Of a DNA stretch of 25,075 nt, positions 1 to 7,179 are shown piece by piece. The stretch spans positions 1 to 25,075 of the forward strand of contig CAJTOV010000041.1 of NCBI GenBank assembly GCA_910577765.1, given 5' to 3'. Position numbers and translations under genes: made by a program. The notes under the pieces are model-generated. The model did no database searches. It saw only the letters and a program-made list of their open reading frames with translations, and was not told where the DNA came from. Every line of letters starts with the position of its first letter. Within the stretch, counting starts at the first letter, position 1. The stretch is from an uncultured Lachnospiraceae bacterium (GTDB lineage Bacteria; Bacillota; Clostridia; Lachnospirales; Lachnospiraceae).

Positions 1-81
1 ACGTACGCTGAGCGACAGTAACGCGGCAGAATCGCAAATCTGTGGTGCAAAACCGAGTGTCCCCTTGTTCACTGAGGGTAA
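1..81. repeat. Probable end of a dispersed intergenic repeat
   Basis: Non-coding sequence that abruptly replaces the expected 3' end of the cyclase gene. It contains CAGTAAC (16-22) and GTTCACTG (67-74), the two halves of a GTTAC-N-GTTCAC motif that recurs at 894, 12706 (reverse), 24265 and 25021. I infer it is one end of a repeat whose other end begins at 25021. The junction with the cyclase reading frame lies at about 74-81. Only one end is visible, so size and orientation are unknown. Confidence 0.45.
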
Positions 82-656
82 TGAATCACCTTTAAATCCC
101 GGCAGGCCCGGTGGCTGGGGAAGGTCTTTTTGGACAGAATATCCGTAGAAGGACCTTCTACGCCATGAGCCCTGGAGCCATGCCGGTATAGCCAGTGCAC
201 CACTTCTGCCGATATTTCCGGATTCCGGGTCAGCACCTCATCCCCCGGAAAGAAGCGCCGGTGATGCCCGGTTGCAAAGAGGACGATGTGTCCGTCTATT
301 TCTACCCCGCACCGTTTCTGCGCCTCCTCCACATCTGCCACAGTAATGGTCCCGCCAGGAGGAATACCGGTCAGATCCAGACACACTGCCTTTCCGAAAA
401 ACATGTCCAGGGGCATCTGGTCAATGCCCAGTCCCAGAGGGTCCATATGGAAAAATCCGTCTACATGGGTTCCCGTGTGTTCCGTCATCCCAATGTAATT
501 CCATGCAGAAAGGAACGGGTCCTCCGGCGTACCTGCCTGGAACTTCTCCGACTCCTTGTGGCTCACAAGAGGTACAAAAATATTCCCGGAAAAATCTCTG
601 TTCGCCACCATTCCGCTTTCAATTTCCATCGATAAATCGATAATATGCCTTCCCAA
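69..656 (-). CDS. Cyclase-family metal-dependent hydrolase, C-terminally truncated
   Basis: Member of the cyclase/kynurenine-formamidase-like family (PF04199), cytoplasmic metal enzymes that hydrolyse amide or cyclic substrates. The signature is TGTHVDGFFHMD, whose His and Asp residues bind metal, and IIDLS opens the protein as usual in this family. I prefer a TTG start at 656, preceded by AAAGGAG five bases upstream. The in-frame ATGs at 731 and 698 lie upstream of or at the predicted transcription start (TTGACA-N17-TATTAT at 700-728), so they should not be used. From TTG the protein has 195 residues. It ends HRACRDLKVIHYPQ, where relatives continue with roughly 30-40 more residues, so the C-terminus looks cut off by the repeat at the window edge. 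The enzyme may be inactive. Probably controlled by the divergent LacI regulator. The substrate cannot be told from sequence. Confidence 0.75.
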   Translation of the reverse strand: MGRHIIDLSMEIESGMVANRDFSGNIFVPLVSHKESEKFQAGTPEDPFLSAWNYIGMTEHTGTHVDGFFHMDPLGLGIDQMPLDMFFGKAVCLDLTGIPPGGTITVADVEEAQKRCGVEIDGHIVLFATGHHRRFFPGDEVLTRNPEISAEVVHWLYRHGSRAHGVEGPSTDILSKKTFPSHRACRDLKVIHYPQ

Positions 657-679
657 ACCGTCTCCTTTACTTTTTGTTT

Positions 680-693
680 TGTAATCGTTTACA
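680..693. promoter_or_regulatory. cre/LacI-family operator downstream of cyclase promoter
   Basis: TGTAATCGTTTACA matches the catabolite-responsive-element consensus TGWAANCGNTNWCA at every fixed position and has inverted TGTAA/TTACA arms. It falls at about +1 to +14 of the minus-strand transcript from the 700-728 promoter, a typical roadblock position. Either CcpA or the local LacI protein could bind; a related site lies at 842-855. Confidence 0.7.
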
Positions 694-699
694 TTCATG

Positions 700-728
700 A
701 TAATAGCATCGGGAATGGATAATGTCAA
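700..728 (-). promoter_or_regulatory. Sigma-A-type promoter of the cyclase gene
   Basis: Reading the minus strand, TTGACA (728-723) and TATTAT (705-700) are separated by exactly 17 bases. Transcription should start near 693, which excludes the upstream ATG codons and supports the TTG start at 656. Confidence 0.75.
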
Positions 729-841
729 CACTATTTTTGATTTATTTTATAATTTTTTGGTTATTTTAATCGAAAATCTGCCATTTTTATTCTATTCTAC
801 TCTGAAAACCCTGGAAATATATCCAGATCGCCGATCACAAT

Positions 842-855
842 TGTAAACGTTTTTA
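842..855. promoter_or_regulatory. Second cre/LacI-like operator, next to lacI-type promoter
   Basis: TGTAAACGTTTTTA matches the cre consensus except at position 13 (T for C). It abuts the -35 box of the promoter at 856-884 and resembles the perfect site at 680-693, suggesting co-regulation or autoregulation of the two divergent units. Confidence 0.55.
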
Positions 856-884
856 TTGATTTTACCAGACAAGTATGCTATGAT
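856..884 (+). promoter_or_regulatory. Promoter of the LacI regulator/amidohydrolase unit
   Basis: TTGATT (856-861), a 17-base spacer and TATGAT (879-884) make a good sigma-A promoter. The predicted start near 891 gives a leader of about 95 nt that carries the inverted repeat at 894-956. Confidence 0.7.
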
Positions 885-893
885 AGAAACCGT

Positions 894-956
894 GTTACCG
901 TTCACAAAGCGGGGAAAGCTGGCTGCGGGCAGGAAGATGCCCCAGTGAACCGTAAC
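894..956 (+). repeat. Inverted-repeat element in the LacI-gene leader
   Basis: GTTACCGTTCAC (894-905) pairs with GTGAACCGTAAC (945-956) at 11 of 12 positions. An inner GGGCA/TGCCC pair (927-931, 938-942) extends the fold. The first 29 bases match the repeat starting at 25021 at 24 of 29 positions, so this looks like a short copy of a dispersed palindromic repeat. It would form a large hairpin at the 5' end of the regulator mRNA. Confidence 0.65.
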
Positions 957-985
957 AATTATAAACGGAAGCCGGGGAATCCATT

Positions 986-1972
986 ATGACCATCCACGAA
1001 ATAGCAAAACGTGCCAACGTATCCGTTGCCACTGTGTCAAGAGTATTGAATAACAAACCAAATATCAGCCCCAAGACCTACCAGCGGGTAGTCGACGCGC
1101 TGAATGAAACCGGTTACAGCCCCAATGCCATTGCCAGGGGACTCAAACATAACTCCATGAATATGATCGGCATCGTGGTGGATGATATCCGCAACCTGTA
1201 CCGTGCCCATGTGATCTATCATCTGGAGAATCTACTGAGCGCCCAGGGATATACCACCATTGTGTTCAATGCCGGCACCAAGGGGGATTCCCTGTTTACC
1301 CTGCTTCAGCAGCAGCAGTTTGATTCCCTTATTTTCGTGGGTTCTTCCTTAAGCAGCCGGGAAGTGGAAGCCTTCATCCGTACCTGCTGTTCCAGGAAAC
1401 CGGTCCTGATGTTCAATGGCTGCCTGGATCTTCCCAATGTCATATCCGTCATCTGTGACGAGGGCCGCGGTATGCAGATGATGGCAGACCATATCTACCG
1501 GACCGGCAGGCGGAAGTTTCTTTATGTCTCTTTTGGGCAGAATCTTGCCAGCCAGAGAAAGTTTTGCGGCTTCCAAAAGAAGCTGGCAGAACTTAAGCTG
1601 GAGTTTTCGGATGACCGTCTGTTCCAGGCGCCCACAGATGATTTCGACGGAGGATGCCGGGCCGGCCAGGCCATCATCGACAGCGGTCTTTCTTTTGACG
1701 CCGTGGTGTGCAGTCTGGACCTGACTGCCATGGGTGTGATTCACATTCTGCGCCAGTATGGGTATTCCATTCCCCAGGATATCTCTGTCAGCGGATTTGA
1801 CAACCTGATCTACGGAAAACTGAACCCACCCTTTCTCACCTCGGTAGACGGGAAGATTGAGGAACTGGCAGACGTGGCTGTGAAGCAGCTTCTGGCCGCT
1901 TTAAATGGAGATCCCATAAGCCATGAACCCTTCAGTATTTCCCCGTCCCTTTACCTTGGAGGCACCACCTGA
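986..1972 (+). CDS. LacI/GalR-family transcriptional regulator
   Basis: A 328-residue DNA-binding regulator of the LacI family. Residues 1-50 form the helix-turn-helix and hinge helix (IHEIAKRANVSVATVSRVLN, then GYSPNAIARGLK). The rest is the periplasmic-binding-protein-like effector domain, starting around MIGIVVDDI and ending with VSGFDN and LTSVDG motifs typical of the family. The length is normal. The ATG at 986 has only a weak GGGGAA ribosome site. The amidohydrolase gene follows 24 bases downstream and is surely co-transcribed. Candidate operators at 680-693 and 842-855 suggest it represses the divergent cyclase gene and itself. The effector is unknown; the family usually senses sugars, but here the neighbours point to an amide or ureide. 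Confidence 0.92.
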   Translation: MTIHEIAKRANVSVATVSRVLNNKPNISPKTYQRVVDALNETGYSPNAIARGLKHNSMNMIGIVVDDIRNLYRAHVIYHLENLLSAQGYTTIVFNAGTKGDSLFTLLQQQQFDSLIFVGSSLSSREVEAFIRTCCSRKPVLMFNGCLDLPNVISVICDEGRGMQMMADHIYRTGRRKFLYVSFGQNLASQRKFCGFQKKLAELKLEFSDDRLFQAPTDDFDGGCRAGQAIIDSGLSFDAVVCSLDLTAMGVIHILRQYGYSIPQDISVSGFDNLIYGKLNPPFLTSVDGKIEELADVAVKQLLAALNGDPISHEPFSISPSLYLGGTT

Positions 1973-1996
1973 CACTGCTATGGAAGGAGAACCTGT

Positions 1997-3328
1997 ATGT
2001 TTGATCTGATTCTAAAGAACGGGCTGGTTGTTACCCCCGACTGCCCCCAGCCATTGTCCGTGGCTGTAAAAGACGGGAAAATCGCCGGCCTCTTTGCCTG
2101 GGGGCAGGAGGCAGCCGCAAAGGAGACCTATGACATTGCCGGGAAGATCCTGTTTCCGGGAGTCATTGATTCCCATGCCCATGTCACCTACTGCGGAGAT
2201 TTTTTCTCCGGCTCCCGCACGGCGGCATCAGGCGGTGTTACCACCCTGGTGGAGATGCCCCAGTCAGGCCATCTTCCCAGTGTTTTTGACAGGGAGATTC
2301 TGGAAGAACGTATCCGTTCCCTGGAGGATACATCCATTGTGGACTGCGCCCTGTACGGAGGGGTAAAGTCCCACCGGACGCAATGTGCAGAGGAACTGAT
2401 CCAGAAGGGGATCGCTGCACTGAAAGTTTTCATGAGTGATGCCGGAGAGTACGGTTCCTTTGACGACGGCTCCCTTTTGGAGCTTTTTCGCGCCGTGAAG
2501 CCGTACCATACCCTGGTGGCGGTCCATGCCGAATCCCAGGACCTCTGCGCCGCCGCTACCCGGGAACTGATGGAGGCAGGAAAGGGAGCCGAAAGCAACA
2601 GCCAGAGCCGCCCTGTTATCTCCGAGGTTCTGGCTGTGACCCGGCTGTGCATTCTGGCCCTTCATGAGCAGGCCCGCATCAGTGTCTGCCATATTTCTTC
2701 CAGCGAAGTCCTGGATGTGATCCGCCAGTTCCGGCAGCAGAACCTGGAGGTCTATACAGAGACCTGCCCCCATTATCTTCTCCTAACAAGTGATGACGTG
2801 ACCCGTTGCAAAGCATGGGCAAAGTGCGCGCCCCCCATCCGTGACCAGAAACAGGCAGACGCCCTGTGGAACCGGGTCATCCAGGGGGAGATCGATATGA
2901 TCGGCAGCGACCATGCCACCTATTCCGATGAGCAGAAGTCCTGGGGGGATTTCTGGAGTGCTCCCGGCGGTTTTCCCGGACTGGACCTGATCCTTTCCGG
3001 GCTTTACAGCGAAGGAGTCCTCCAGCGCGGGCTTCCCCTGACCCGGCTGGCCCAGATCACCGCATCCGGTCCGGCCAAAGTCTTTGGTCTGGACTCCAAG
3101 GGAAGCATCCGGATCGGAAAGGACGCGGATTTTGCCGTCCTGGACCCGGATATTACCTGGACCTTCCACGCTGCAGATACCTGCTACGATGCCAGGTCTT
3201 CCCGGTATCCCTATGAAGGAAAAACCTTCCGGGGAAAGGTGACAGGCACCTTTGTCCGGGGAAGACAGGTGTATGACGGAAAAAAGATTCTTTTAAACCA
3301 GAAGGGAAGGTATGTGACGCCTGGCTAA
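1997..3328 (+). CDS. Cyclic amidohydrolase (allantoinase/dihydropyrimidinase/dihydroorotase type)
   Basis: A 443-residue cytoplasmic binuclear-metal enzyme of the cyclic amidohydrolase family, which opens rings such as allantoin, hydantoins or dihydropyrimidines. The full ligand set appears present: H60 and H62 in DSHAH, the carboxylated lysine K143 in KVFMSD, H177 in VHAES, H232 in CHISS and D305 in GSDHA. The last part (SKGSIRIGKDADFAVLDPD) is the typical beta-sandwich return. AASGGVTTLVEMP and KVFMSD look more like allantoinase or hydantoinase than classical PyrC, and no other pyrimidine-biosynthesis gene is nearby. An AAGGAG site lies seven bases before the ATG. Co-transcribed with the LacI regulator and convergent with the sensor-kinase gene, 12 bases away. 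The substrate is not determinable from sequence. Confidence 0.88.
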   Translation: MFDLILKNGLVVTPDCPQPLSVAVKDGKIAGLFAWGQEAAAKETYDIAGKILFPGVIDSHAHVTYCGDFFSGSRTAASGGVTTLVEMPQSGHLPSVFDREILEERIRSLEDTSIVDCALYGGVKSHRTQCAEELIQKGIAALKVFMSDAGEYGSFDDGSLLELFRAVKPYHTLVAVHAESQDLCAAATRELMEAGKGAESNSQSRPVISEVLAVTRLCILALHEQARISVCHISSSEVLDVIRQFRQQNLEVYTETCPHYLLLTSDDVTRCKAWAKCAPPIRDQKQADALWNRVIQGEIDMIGSDHATYSDEQKSWGDFWSAPGGFPGLDLILSGLYSEGVLQRGLPLTRLAQITASGPAKVFGLDSKGSIRIGKDADFAVLDPDITWTFHAADTCYDARSSRYPYEGKTFRGKVTGTFVRGRQVYDGKKILLNQKGRYVTPG

Positions 3329-3340
3329 GGAAAAGCCCCC

Positions 3341-5149
3341 TCACCCCCTGGTATACCTTCGCGGAATCTGAATCGTAGCCGTCAGCACCCCCTCCCCATC
3401 CAGCTCATAGAAATACTGGGCTTCGTGGTTATAGGCGATTTCCAGCCGGTTCCGGATGCTGCTGATTCCGTAATTATTGCAGGGCACATCCGGAACCTGG
3501 TTAAGGATTTCCTGGATGCGCAGGAAGTTCTCCCGGGTGGCCGGGCTGCAAATCTGGAACCGGACCGCGTCCCCCAGATTCCGGGCACGCACCGTAAGCA
3601 CCGGAGGCTCTTCCGGGGCACCGGAACCGGACGCCGTGCCGCCGGCCTCCTGGTATGGCTGGCAGTGCTGGAAGCCGTGGAGAATGGCATTCTCGATTAA
3701 GGGCTGCAGCAGCATCTTCAGGACAATGTCATCCAGAATATCCTGGTCGATTTCCTCCTGCACCGTAAACAGATCCCCGAACCGCACCTTCTGGATATTC
3801 ATATAGCTTCTGGCGTGGGTCAGCTCCTGGGCAACGGTCATCCTGTTCTTCCCATGGTTTAAGGACGTGCGCAGCAGGGTGGAGAGATTGGTCACCAGGT
3901 AGGAAATATCCGGGGCATCGTGGTCCCTGGCCATCCAGTTGATGGTATCCAGGGTGTTGTAGAGAAAATGGGTGTTGATCTGGCTTTCCAGGGCATTGAG
4001 CTCGCTCTGCTTCTGGTTCAGCCGGGTCACATAATTCTCCTGGATCAGTTCATTGATCATCCGGATCATGTAATTAAAGCTGCTGTACAGCTCACCGATC
4101 TCCCCTTTTTCCTTTGTCTTTGCCGTAATGTCCAGATCCCCGTACTCCACTTCCTTCATGGTCTGGGAAAGCTGCACCACCGGCTCCATGATCCTGTGGC
4201 TTAAAATCACTGTGAGAAACAGGCCCAGAACCAGGGTTCCCCCGGCCCCGGCCATAAGCATCAGGCAGGTCTTTAAATAGGTGGTCCGTACCAGATCCAG
4301 GGATTTGAGCCCTGTCAGATAATAATCCGTGTTGTCCAGCTGAAAGGCAAAAAAGCAGTCCTTCCCGTTGTGAACCAGAACCGGATTCCCGTCCATGTAA
4401 TCGAAGATTTCCTCCCTGGACAGCCGGATCGTATAGTAACCGATGATCTGCCGGTTCCCCCTGTCCACAATGGCAGTCTCAATGCCATACTGCTGGCGCA
4501 GGGGATTCAGCACGTTCTGGGCAATATGCACATAACTTAAATCCAGGGAAATGATCCCGATGATCCGGGAATAATCGTTCATGTCATACACCACTTTGGA
4601 CAGCCGGATATATTCGTTGCTGCCGCTGTGATAAATGGTCCACAGGAATTTGCCGGATCTTTGCTCCAGGACATGAATCCATTCCTGGGAAAGGGGCGCC
4701 TCCCATTCCTCCGGCTCACTCCCCCGGCTGGAGGAATAGACCGGCAGGTAGCGGCCGTCCGGAGTGCGGCAGCAGACCTCCACCAGGAAGGGAACATTCC
4801 GCATAGTCACATCGTTGGCATACATGACCTCTTTGAGAATCCCGCTCTGCTCCATAAGGGTTCTGGCCTGGGCAAGCTCCTGCTCCCCGGACTCCGGCTC
4901 ATAGCCGCTTTCTGCCAGGGTTCTTAAGGCTTCCTGCATATGTTTATTGGTGGAAATGTTCAGAATATAGGTCCTTCCGAAATTCATCACGGAAGAAAGC
5001 TCCGTGCACCACCGGTTCATGGTCTGGCCGGAAGTCTCAATCAGATTGTTCCTGACCATCTGATAGATCACCGGAAGCACGAAAATATAGGTAAAAAGCG
5101 AAAAAAGAACCAGCATGGATATATAAGACGCAATCAGTTTACGCTTCAT
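3341..5149 (-). CDS. YesM-type sensor histidine kinase
   Basis: A 602-residue membrane kinase of the His_kinase/LytS-YesM class. Transmembrane helix 1 is at about 9-31, an extracytoplasmic sensor region at 32-290, helix 2 at about 293-316 and HAMP at 317-370. The phosphoacceptor is H394 in ESQINTHFLYNTLD, the N-box is LQPLIENAILHG (N487), and a GISSIRNRL glycine motif follows. A Gly/Ser/Pro-rich insert at about 500-515 interrupts the ATPase domain. The ATG at 5149 lies inside the end of the M20 gene (11-base overlap) behind AGGAGG with tight spacing, so translation is coupled. The likely partner is the YesN-like regulator at 11451-12551, on the far side of the transporter operon. YesM kinases usually control sugar transporters; here it closes a Liv-type operon and probably senses the imported compound. 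Confidence 0.9.
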   Translation of the reverse strand: MKRKLIASYISMLVLFSLFTYIFVLPVIYQMVRNNLIETSGQTMNRWCTELSSVMNFGRTYILNISTNKHMQEALRTLAESGYEPESGEQELAQARTLMEQSGILKEVMYANDVTMRNVPFLVEVCCRTPDGRYLPVYSSSRGSEPEEWEAPLSQEWIHVLEQRSGKFLWTIYHSGSNEYIRLSKVVYDMNDYSRIIGIISLDLSYVHIAQNVLNPLRQQYGIETAIVDRGNRQIIGYYTIRLSREEIFDYMDGNPVLVHNGKDCFFAFQLDNTDYYLTGLKSLDLVRTTYLKTCLMLMAGAGGTLVLGLFLTVILSHRIMEPVVQLSQTMKEVEYGDLDITAKTKEKGEIGELYSSFNYMIRMINELIQENYVTRLNQKQSELNALESQINTHFLYNTLDTINWMARDHDAPDISYLVTNLSTLLRTSLNHGKNRMTVAQELTHARSYMNIQKVRFGDLFTVQEEIDQDILDDIVLKMLLQPLIENAILHGFQHCQPYQEAGGTASGSGAPEEPPVLTVRARNLGDAVRFQICSPATRENFLRIQEILNQVPDVPCNNYGISSIRNRLEIAYNHEAQYFYELDGEGVLTATIQIPRRYTRG

Positions 5150-6449
5150 GGACCTCCTGAAACTCCTTCTGTATCCGCTCCAAAAGCCCCTTGTCCCGGG
5201 CAATCTCCACTCCCATCAGGGCAAGAATCTCTGCCGCCAGCACCATCCCCTTATAAGCATAAGAACCGGTTCCCTGGGCAGTGGCCGCCCAGGAGTGGAG
5301 AGGCGTCTGTTTCAGGAAGCAGGCCACAAACAGATTGTTGGCAGGCACCACCTGGCTTACATCGGAAAAATCCGTGGAACCGTTGTCCTTTTCCACCGGC
5401 TGGTCTGCTCCCGGAATGGTCCGGTCATATTCCCCTATGCAGCCTTCCACCCCGATTCCGGCGGCAAGCCTGGAGGCAAAGTCCTGCTCTTCCTCCGTGC
5501 AGGAGGGCATCCCCAGCTTCCCCATACAGTCCTGGGCCAGCCTTGCAAGGGTAAGATTCACCCGGTTGTCATGGGTATCTCCCAAAGTCTCAAACTCCAC
5601 GGTGGTGTCCGTCATCATGCAGGCTCCCTGGGCAGTCCGCTTTACCCGCTCTTCCAGCTCCTTCATCCGGCTGTAGGTGGCCGCCCTTACCATATACCAC
5701 AGCTTTGCATAATCCGGCATAATGTTGGGCCGCTCCCCGCCATGGATATAGCAGTAATGGAGATAGCTGTCCCGGTCCATATGCTCCCGCAGGTAATTGC
5801 AGCCGATGTTGGTCAGCTCCGCCGCGTCCAGGGCGCTTCTGCCGTTTTCCGGACAGTTGCAGGCATGGGCCGCCCTTCCGCGGAAGGTCATGGTAAAGGC
5901 CCCTGCGGCCTTGTGGCGGATTCTTCCCGGATTATTGTGGTTATGGGGGTGCCATCCCAGCACCACGTCCACGTCCCGGAAATAGCCGTTTTGGATCAGA
6001 ATGGTCTTCCCCTCCAGGGTTTCCTCTGCCGGGGTGCCGTATACCACAATGGCGGCAGGCAGCCCTTCCTCCACAAAGGCTTTCAGAAGAATCCCGGCAG
6101 CCGCGCTGCCGGTGCCCAGCAGATGGTGGCCGCACCCGTGTCCGAAGCCGCCGTTTCCCCTCTGCCAGGGAACCGGCTCCTGGTGCAGTCCGGCCAGGGC
6201 GTCATACTCGCACATAAGGCCGATCCGCACCGGACCGCTGCCGTACACGGCCCGGAAGGCAGTGGGCAGGCCCTTAAGGCCCCGCTCCACCCGAAAGCCC
6301 CTATCCTCCAAAAGCTGCTCCAGGGCCTCTGCCGAGCGGACCTCCTGGCCGCTGGCCTCTGCATAGCAGAAGATCCGGCCTGCACAGTCCAGAATCTCTT
6401 CCCGGATTTCATCCATATATGCATGGAGCTTCTTAACATCCTCATTCAT
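5139..6449 (-). CDS. M20-family amidohydrolase, AbgB-like
   Basis: A 436-residue metallo-amidohydrolase of peptidase family M20, closest in style to AbgB (p-aminobenzoyl-glutamate hydrolase subunit B) and related amidases that split N-acyl amino acids. Seen motifs are GLMCEYDALAGL (72-88 region), the metal-site HGCGHH at 104-109, GTPAEE ending at 143 with the catalytic glutamate, WHPHNH at 166-171, a dimerisation-domain segment (GRAAHACNCPENGRSALDAA) and a late TPLHSW. The ATG at 6449 is chosen because MNEDVKKL is the natural N-terminus and GGGAGGG lies upstream, overlapping the end of livF. It sits 7 bases after livF and overlaps the sensor-kinase gene, so it belongs to the transporter operon and probably cleaves the imported compound in the cytoplasm. 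The exact substrate is unknown. Confidence 0.87.
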   Translation of the reverse strand: MNEDVKKLHAYMDEIREEILDCAGRIFCYAEASGQEVRSAEALEQLLEDRGFRVERGLKGLPTAFRAVYGSGPVRIGLMCEYDALAGLHQEPVPWQRGNGGFGHGCGHHLLGTGSAAAGILLKAFVEEGLPAAIVVYGTPAEETLEGKTILIQNGYFRDVDVVLGWHPHNHNNPGRIRHKAAGAFTMTFRGRAAHACNCPENGRSALDAAELTNIGCNYLREHMDRDSYLHYCYIHGGERPNIMPDYAKLWYMVRAATYSRMKELEERVKRTAQGACMMTDTTVEFETLGDTHDNRVNLTLARLAQDCMGKLGMPSCTEEEQDFASRLAAGIGVEGCIGEYDRTIPGADQPVEKDNGSTDFSDVSQVVPANNLFVACFLKQTPLHSWAATAQGTGSYAYKGMVLAAEILALMGVEIARDKGLLERIQKEFQEVHEA

Positions 6450-6456
6450 ATCCCTG

Positions 6457-7179
6457 TCACCCTCCCAGGTACGCTTTGCGGATACTGTCATCCCTTTGCA
6501 GTTCCTTTCCGGTTCCCTGTTTAACGATGGCGCCGTTTTCCAGCAGATAGGCCCGGTCCGAAATCTGCAATGCCATGTTGGCGTTCTGCTCAATCAGAAG
6601 CACCGTCTTCCCCTGCTTCTGAATCCGGCAGACCAGTTCAAAAATCTCTTCCACAATAATGGGCGCCAGACCCAGGGAAGGCTCGTCCAGCATGATCAGT
6701 TCCGGGTCATACATCAGGCCCCTGGCAATGGCCAGCATCTGCTGTTCCCCGCCGGAAAGGGTGCCTGCCGCCTGGTCCATCCGCTCCCTTAAACGGGGGA
6801 ACAAGGTATACATTTCCTCCATCCGCTGCTGAATATACCCTTTTTTTACTCTTTTTTTCGCCATGGTTCCCAGGATCAGGTTTTCCTTTACCGTCATCCT
6901 GGGAAATACATGGCGTCCCTCCGGTACATGGCTGATGCCCATCTGGACAATCTGGGCCGGATGCATATGGGTGATTTCCTGGTTCCCAAACAGAATCCTG
7001 CCGGATTCCTTTTTGACGATGTTGCTGATGGCGCCCAGGGTGGAGGTCTTTCCTGCCCCATTGGAACCGATCAGGCATACGATCTCGTTTTTGTCCACAT
7101 GAAGGCTTACATCACGGATCGCATGGACATGTCCGTAATCCACAACCAGATGTTCAATCGTAAGCATGGTATCTGCCAT
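6457..7179 (-). CDS. livF: Branched-chain amino acid-type ABC transporter ATPase LivF
   Basis: A 240-residue ATP-binding subunit of a Liv/HAAT-type importer. Walker A GSNGAGKT is at 38-45, the ABC signature LSGGEQQ at 141-147, and Walker B LIMLDEP at 161-167 is followed by SLGLAP, which is diagnostic of LivF. The ATG at 7179 overlaps the livG stop codon by one base (TGATG) and has GGAGG seven bases upstream; the GTG one codon earlier is less likely. It pairs with LivG on the cytoplasmic face of LivH-LivM. The M20 gene follows 7 bases later. Family membership is clear, but Liv-type systems also carry urea, amides and aromatic compounds, so leucine is not implied. Confidence 0.93.
   Translation of the reverse strand: MADTMLTIEHLVVDYGHVHAIRDVSLHVDKNEIVCLIGSNGAGKTSTLGAISNIVKKESGRILFGNQEITHMHPAQIVQMGISHVPEGRHVFPRMTVKENLILGTMAKKRVKKGYIQQRMEEMYTLFPRLRERMDQAAGTLSGGEQQMLAIARGLMYDPELIMLDEPSLGLAPIIVEEIFELVCRIQKQGKTVLLIEQNANMALQISDRAYLLENGAIVKQGTGKELQRDDSIRKAYLGG

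Noticed and set aside
1997..3328. Amidohydrolase as the housekeeping dihydroorotase PyrC
   Set aside because: No pyr genes nearby, it is co-transcribed with a LacI regulator, and the GVTTLVEMP and KVFMSD motifs look more like allantoinase/hydantoinase.
3323..3337. Small hairpin GGCT/AGCC between the convergent amidohydrolase and kinase genes
   Set aside because: Only four base pairs with no T-tract; too weak to call a terminator.
5148..6524. Long plus-strand open frame opposite the M20 gene (458 codons)
   Set aside because: It is antisense to a gene with clear M20 motifs, has no domain-like sequence and no ribosome site. GC-rich codon structure readily keeps the opposite frame open.
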